From assembly GCA_903856875.1 (NCBI GenBank), contig CAIODE010000065.1:1-8726 (forward strand): a DNA stretch of 8,726 nucleotides, in the 5' to 3' direction. Position numbers and translations under genes: made by a program. Numbering within the stretch: the stretch's first letter is position 1; every line of letters starts with the position of its first letter. Shown one piece after another: positions 5,912 through 8,726 of this stretch. This DNA comes from an uncultured Burkholderiales bacterium. GTDB taxonomy: Bacteria; Pseudomonadota; Gammaproteobacteria; Burkholderiales; Burkholderiaceae_C. A model generated the notes under the pieces. That model did no database searches, was not told where the DNA came from, and saw only the letters and a list, made by a program, of their open reading frames with translations.

Positions 5912-8137
5912 TTATTTCGCTACTGATTCGAAAGCTACACGCTGAGGATGCACATTGGCTCGAGCAAGATGCAATTTCTTCAAGCTGTCAATCAAACGGT
6001 GATGCCTGTCTAAGCCTTCCAACTTGATGCTGGTAGGCGTTAAACCAAAGAAACGCACTGTGCCATTCACTGAGCCCAATACAGCATCCATGCGCATGTT
6101 GCCAAACATGCGGCGGAAGTTGTGTTCGTAGTTTTCTATATTGAGTTCTGGGTTTAAGGCTACCTCTAGCACCACATTCAAAGCTTGGTAAAACAGTTTG
6201 CGTTCAACGCTGTTGTCGTTGTATTGCAAAAAAGCTCCTACCAAATCTTGTGCGGCTTCCAATTGCTTTAACGCCAGATGAATCAGCAGTTTCAGCTCCA
6301 GCACTGTCAGTTGTCCCCACTCTGTGTTCTCATCAAACTCAATGCCAATCAGAGTGGCAATGTCGGCGTACTCGTCCAGTTCGTTGTTTTCCAAACGGTC
6401 TAGCAGTGACGACAAGCTTTTATCGTCCAAGCGATGTAAATTAAGAATGTCTTCACGGAACAACAAGGCTTTGTTGGTGTTGTCCCAAATTAAGTCTTCT
6501 ACGGGATAAATTTCTGAATAGCCGGGCACCAAAATTCTGCAGGCAATGGCGCCCAGTTGGTCGTGCACTGTGGTGTAAACCTCTTTGCCCATGCTTTTCA
6601 AAATACCGAACAAGGTAGCGGCTTCATCAGCATTGGCTCTGCTGCCTTGACCTGCAAAGTCCCATTCCACAAATTCATAATCGGCTTTGCTGCTGAAGAA
6701 GCGCCAAGACACAATGCCACTGGAGTCGATGAAGTGCTCTACAAAGTTATAGGGCTCTGTGACAGCATTGCTTTCAAAGGTGGGCGCAGGCAAATCGTTC
6801 AGGCCTTCAAAGCTGCGGCCTTGCAGCAATTCGGTCAGGCTGCGCTCCAGCGCCACTTCGAAGCTGGGGTGCGCGCCAAAGGAGGCAAACACACCGCCTG
6901 TGCGTGGGTTCATTAAGGTGACGCACATGACGGGGTATGTGCCGCCCAGAGAAGCGTCTTTGATCAACACTGGAAAGCCTTGTGCTTCTAGGCCTTCAAT
7001 GCCGGCCAAGATGCTGGGGTATTTGGCCAACACTTCGGGGGGTACATCGGGCAAGCAAATTTCGCCTTCTAGAATTTCTCGTTTGACTGCACGTTCAAAA
7101 ATTTCTGACAAGCATTGCACTTGCGCTTCAGCCAGTGTGTTTCCAGCGCTCATGCCGTTGCTGACAAACAAGTTCTCTACCAAGTTAGAGGGAAAGTACA
7201 CCACTTGTTTGTCCGATTGCCTTAGGTAAGGCAAAGCGCAAATACCACGCGCCACATTGCCCGAATTGGTATCGGTCAGGTGCGAGCCTTTTAACTCGCC
7301 GTCAGGGTTGTAGATGTTCAGACAGTAGGGGTCCAAAATTTCTTTCGGCAATGCATCTTTGCGGCCGGGCTTGAACCATTTCTCGTTGGGGTAATGCACA
7401 AACTCTGCGTTGGCCAGTTCTTCACCCCAATAAGCGCCAGCGTAGAAATGGTTGTTGTTAAGTCGCTCGATGTATTCACCCAATGCAGAAGCTAGCGCGC
7501 TTTCTTTGGTAGCACCTTTGCCATTGGTAAAGCACATGGGCGAATGCGCATCGCGAATGTGCAAAGACCACACATTGGGAATGATGTTGCGCCACGAAGC
7601 AATTTCAATCTTGATGCCCAAATTGGCCAAGATGCCCGACATGTTGGCAATGGTTTGCTCTAAAGGCAAATCTTTCCCAAGGATAAAGGTGTTGGTTTCA
7701 GCCGATGGTTTTAGGCTAAGCAAAGACTGCGCATCGGCATCTAGGTTAGCCACTTCTTCAATGACAAATTCGGGGCCAGCTTGCACCACTTTTTTAACAG
7801 TACAGCGCTCAATCGAATTTAAAATGCCACGTCGATCGACTTCTGAAATTTCAGAAGGCAACTCCACTTGGATTTTGAAAATCTGTTGGTAGCGGTTCTC
7901 TGGATCGACAATGTTGTTTTGCGAGAGGCGAATATTTTCTGTCGAGATGTTGCGCGTGAGACAGTACAACTTCACAAAATAAGCCGCACACAAAGCCGAT
8001 GACGCTAAAAAGTAATCAAAGGGGCCGGGTGCTGAACCATCGCCTTTGTAACGCATGGGCTGATCGGCCACAAGCGTGAAGTCATCGAACTTGGCTTCAA
8101 CACGAAGCTTGTCGAGAAAGTTGACCTTGATTTCCAT
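5912..8137 (-). CDS. OsmC domain/YcaO domain fusion protein
   Basis: This 741-residue protein joins an OsmC-like domain (about 1-140) to a full-length YcaO (about 149-741). The OsmC part has both peroxidatic-type cysteines, Cys50 (SSALCAAY) and Cys112 (ERCTVKK), as expected for a thiol-dependent hydroperoxide reductase. The YcaO part resembles E. coli YcaO end to end: ASWRNIIPNVWSLHIRD (180-196), the ATP-binding segment GKGATKESALASALGEYIER (206-225), VSNGMSAGNT (325-334), QCLSEIFERAVK (341-352) with Glu345 and Glu348, FASFGAHP (417-424) and VPGYSEIYPVEDL (537-549). The helical C-terminal region (from about 570) also matches and lacks the PxPxP tail of azoline-forming RiPP cyclodehydratases. 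E. coli YcaO is reported to assist RimO-dependent methylthiolation of ribosomal protein S12; whether this fusion does so is inference. The architecture is known, but its function is not established. No RiPP precursor or partner protein is adjacent. The start has no strong Shine-Dalgarno. Confidence 0.95.
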   Translation of the reverse strand: MEIKVNFLDKLRVEAKFDDFTLVADQPMRYKGDGSAPGPFDYFLASSALCAAYFVKLYCLTRNISTENIRLSQNNIVDPENRYQQIFKIQVELPSEISEVDRRGILNSIERCTVKKVVQAGPEFVIEEVANLDADAQSLLSLKPSAETNTFILGKDLPLEQTIANMSGILANLGIKIEIASWRNIIPNVWSLHIRDAHSPMCFTNGKGATKESALASALGEYIERLNNNHFYAGAYWGEELANAEFVHYPNEKWFKPGRKDALPKEILDPYCLNIYNPDGELKGSHLTDTNSGNVARGICALPYLRQSDKQVVYFPSNLVENLFVSNGMSAGNTLAEAQVQCLSEIFERAVKREILEGEICLPDVPPEVLAKYPSILAGIEGLEAQGFPVLIKDASLGGTYPVMCVTLMNPRTGGVFASFGAHPSFEVALERSLTELLQGRSFEGLNDLPAPTFESNAVTEPYNFVEHFIDSSGIVSWRFFSSKADYEFVEWDFAGQGSRANADEAATLFGILKSMGKEVYTTVHDQLGAIACRILVPGYSEIYPVEDLIWDNTNKALLFREDILNLHRLDDKSLSSLLDRLENNELDEYADIATLIGIEFDENTEWGQLTVLELKLLIHLALKQLEAAQDLVGAFLQYNDNSVERKLFYQALNVVLEVALNPELNIENYEHNFRRMFGNMRMDAVLGSVNGTVRFFGLTPTSIKLEGLDRHHRLIDSLKKLHLARANVHPQRVAFESVAK

Positions 8138-8150
8138 GGCGATATTTCAG

Positions 8151-8181
8151 AATTAAATCAAAGCCTGAGTATCACTCAGGC
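8151..8181 (-). terminator. Probable intrinsic terminator after the Bug gene
   Basis: On the minus strand a perfect 8-bp stem GCCTGAGT/ACTCAGGC with a 3-base GAT loop (8181 down to 8163) is followed at once by TTTGATTTAATT (8162-8151). The stop codon of the Bug gene (TGA, 8174-8172) is built into the stem and loop. Stem and T-rich tail fit a Rho-independent terminator, though the T tract is interrupted. It would separate the Bug transcript from the OsmC-YcaO gene, whose start is only 14 bases beyond the tail. Alternatively it is a leaky terminator or an mRNA-stabilising hairpin in a shared transcript. Confidence 0.65.
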
Positions 8182-8726
8182 AGAACACCAATTTCTTTGG
8201 CAATCGATTGCCAACGAACTGACTCGCTGCGTAAGAAAGCACCTACGGCTTCCACATTCATGCTGCTGTCTACCAAAGGGCCAATGGTGGCGATCCGATC
8301 GGCCACTTCTTTGTCCGCCAAAATGGCATTGATGTCGCGGTTGCTTCGCTCAATGACTGCTGCAGGTGTACCTGTGGGTGCAACCACTGCAAACCAGCCC
8401 ACCATGTCAAAGCCTGGCAACTTCTCAGCCAAGGCGGGTGTGTTTTCCCAACCCGGCAATCGCTTTGCAGAGGATGTGCCCAAGAGCCGCAATTTTCCTT
8501 GACGCACCAGTGGCGCTGTACTGGCTAAGTCGGCCACCATGGCATCAACGTGCCCGCCCATGAGGTCGGTGGTGCCTTGGCCCACGTTGGCATAGGCCAC
8601 CAAATTGGCGCCTGCACTGGTGCGCGCATTGAACAAGCGCGCAATCATGCCGCTGAAAGTTCGCGGCCCTTCATTGCCCAAGCTCAATTTTCCAGCCGAG
8701 GCTTTGGACTTGGCAATCAAATCATC
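8172..8726 (-). CDS. Bug-family (TctC-like) solute-binding protein, C-terminal part
   Basis: This is the C-terminal 184 residues of a periplasmic receptor of the Bug family, the solute-binding component of tripartite tricarboxylate transporters. The reading frame runs off the window edge at 8726, so the signal peptide and first domain are not visible; the TTG at 8720 is an internal leucine codon, not a start. Family traits are LIAKSKASAGKLSLGNEG, the VAYANVGQGTTDLMGGHVDAMVADLAS segment (ligand-loop region and second domain), GKLRLLGTSSAKRLPG, and the tail VAPTGTPAAVIERSNRDINAIL. Many betaproteobacterial Bug genes stand alone without their TctA/TctB membrane partners. Here the downstream neighbour is the OsmC-YcaO gene, separated by a probable terminator. 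The family is certain; the ligand, typically a small carboxylate, is unknown. Confidence 0.95.
   Translation of the reverse strand, partial: DDLIAKSKASAGKLSLGNEGPRTFSGMIARLFNARTSAGANLVAYANVGQGTTDLMGGHVDAMVADLASTAPLVRQGKLRLLGTSSAKRLPGWENTPALAEKLPGFDMVGWFAVVAPTGTPAAVIERSNRDINAILADKEVADRIATIGPLVDSSMNVEAVGAFLRSESVRWQSIAKEIGVLPE
8197..8214. repeat. Perfect 18-bp palindrome, possible operator
   Basis: TTGGCAATCGATTGCCAA reads the same on both strands. It lies inside the last codons of the Bug gene and 60-77 bases upstream of the OsmC-YcaO start codon. A spacer-free palindrome suits binding by a dimeric regulator better than an RNA hairpin. The position would suit an operator if the fusion gene has its own promoter within the end of the Bug gene. 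It may also be chance, since the bases also encode protein. Confidence 0.35.

Noticed and set aside
6759..7892. Open frames of 156 and 146 codons on the plus strand inside the OsmC-YcaO gene
   Set aside because: They are opposite a continuous conserved 741-residue frame and their low-complexity, Ser/Ala-rich translations look like shadow frames.
8718..8720. TTG as the start codon of the Bug protein
   Set aside because: The frame stays open to the window edge and the sequence around it matches the middle of Bug proteins, so the gene is cut, not started, here.

Overview
The window most likely comes from a betaproteobacterium of the Burkholderiales, with Comamonadaceae or relatives as a reasonable guess. 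The reasons are a Bug-type periplasmic solute receptor (a family greatly expanded in this group), an OsmC-YcaO fusion protein, tightly packed acyl-CoA degradation genes, and moderate GC with heavy use of TTG for leucine. The genus cannot be fixed from the sequence alone. No rRNA, tRNA, CRISPR array, insertion sequence or phage gene was seen.

Left part (1-5829, plus strand): six genes in one direction with gaps of 23 bases or fewer, or overlapping, so probably one operon that began upstream of the window. The order is a NitT/TauT/SsuB-type ABC transporter ATPase, a PuuE-like polysaccharide-deacetylase-fold hydrolase, a divergent short-chain dehydrogenase, an acyl-CoA dehydrogenase, an enoyl-CoA hydratase and an MmgE/PrpD-family protein. 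Together they look like uptake plus a beta-oxidation-like catabolic route for a small organic acid or amide. The substrate is not identifiable here, and no CoA ligase or CoA transferase lies in the window. Three of the enzymes depart from their textbook active sites: the deacetylase lacks an intact metal triad, the SDR keeps only Tyr of its Asn-Ser-Tyr-Lys tetrad, and the acyl-CoA dehydrogenase has its probable catalytic Glu in the isovaleryl-CoA-dehydrogenase-like position.

Right part (5912-8726, minus strand): two genes convergent to the operon. A Bug-family solute-binding protein, cut by the window edge, is followed after 34 bases by a 741-residue OsmC-YcaO fusion. Between them is a perfect 8-bp hairpin overlapping the Bug stop codon, followed by a T-rich tract. 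It looks like an intrinsic terminator, so the fusion gene may have its own promoter. A perfect 18-bp palindrome lies in the Bug coding sequence 60-77 bases upstream of the fusion's start codon and could be an operator. The 82-base gap between the convergent units (5830-5911) holds no gene and no convincing terminator.
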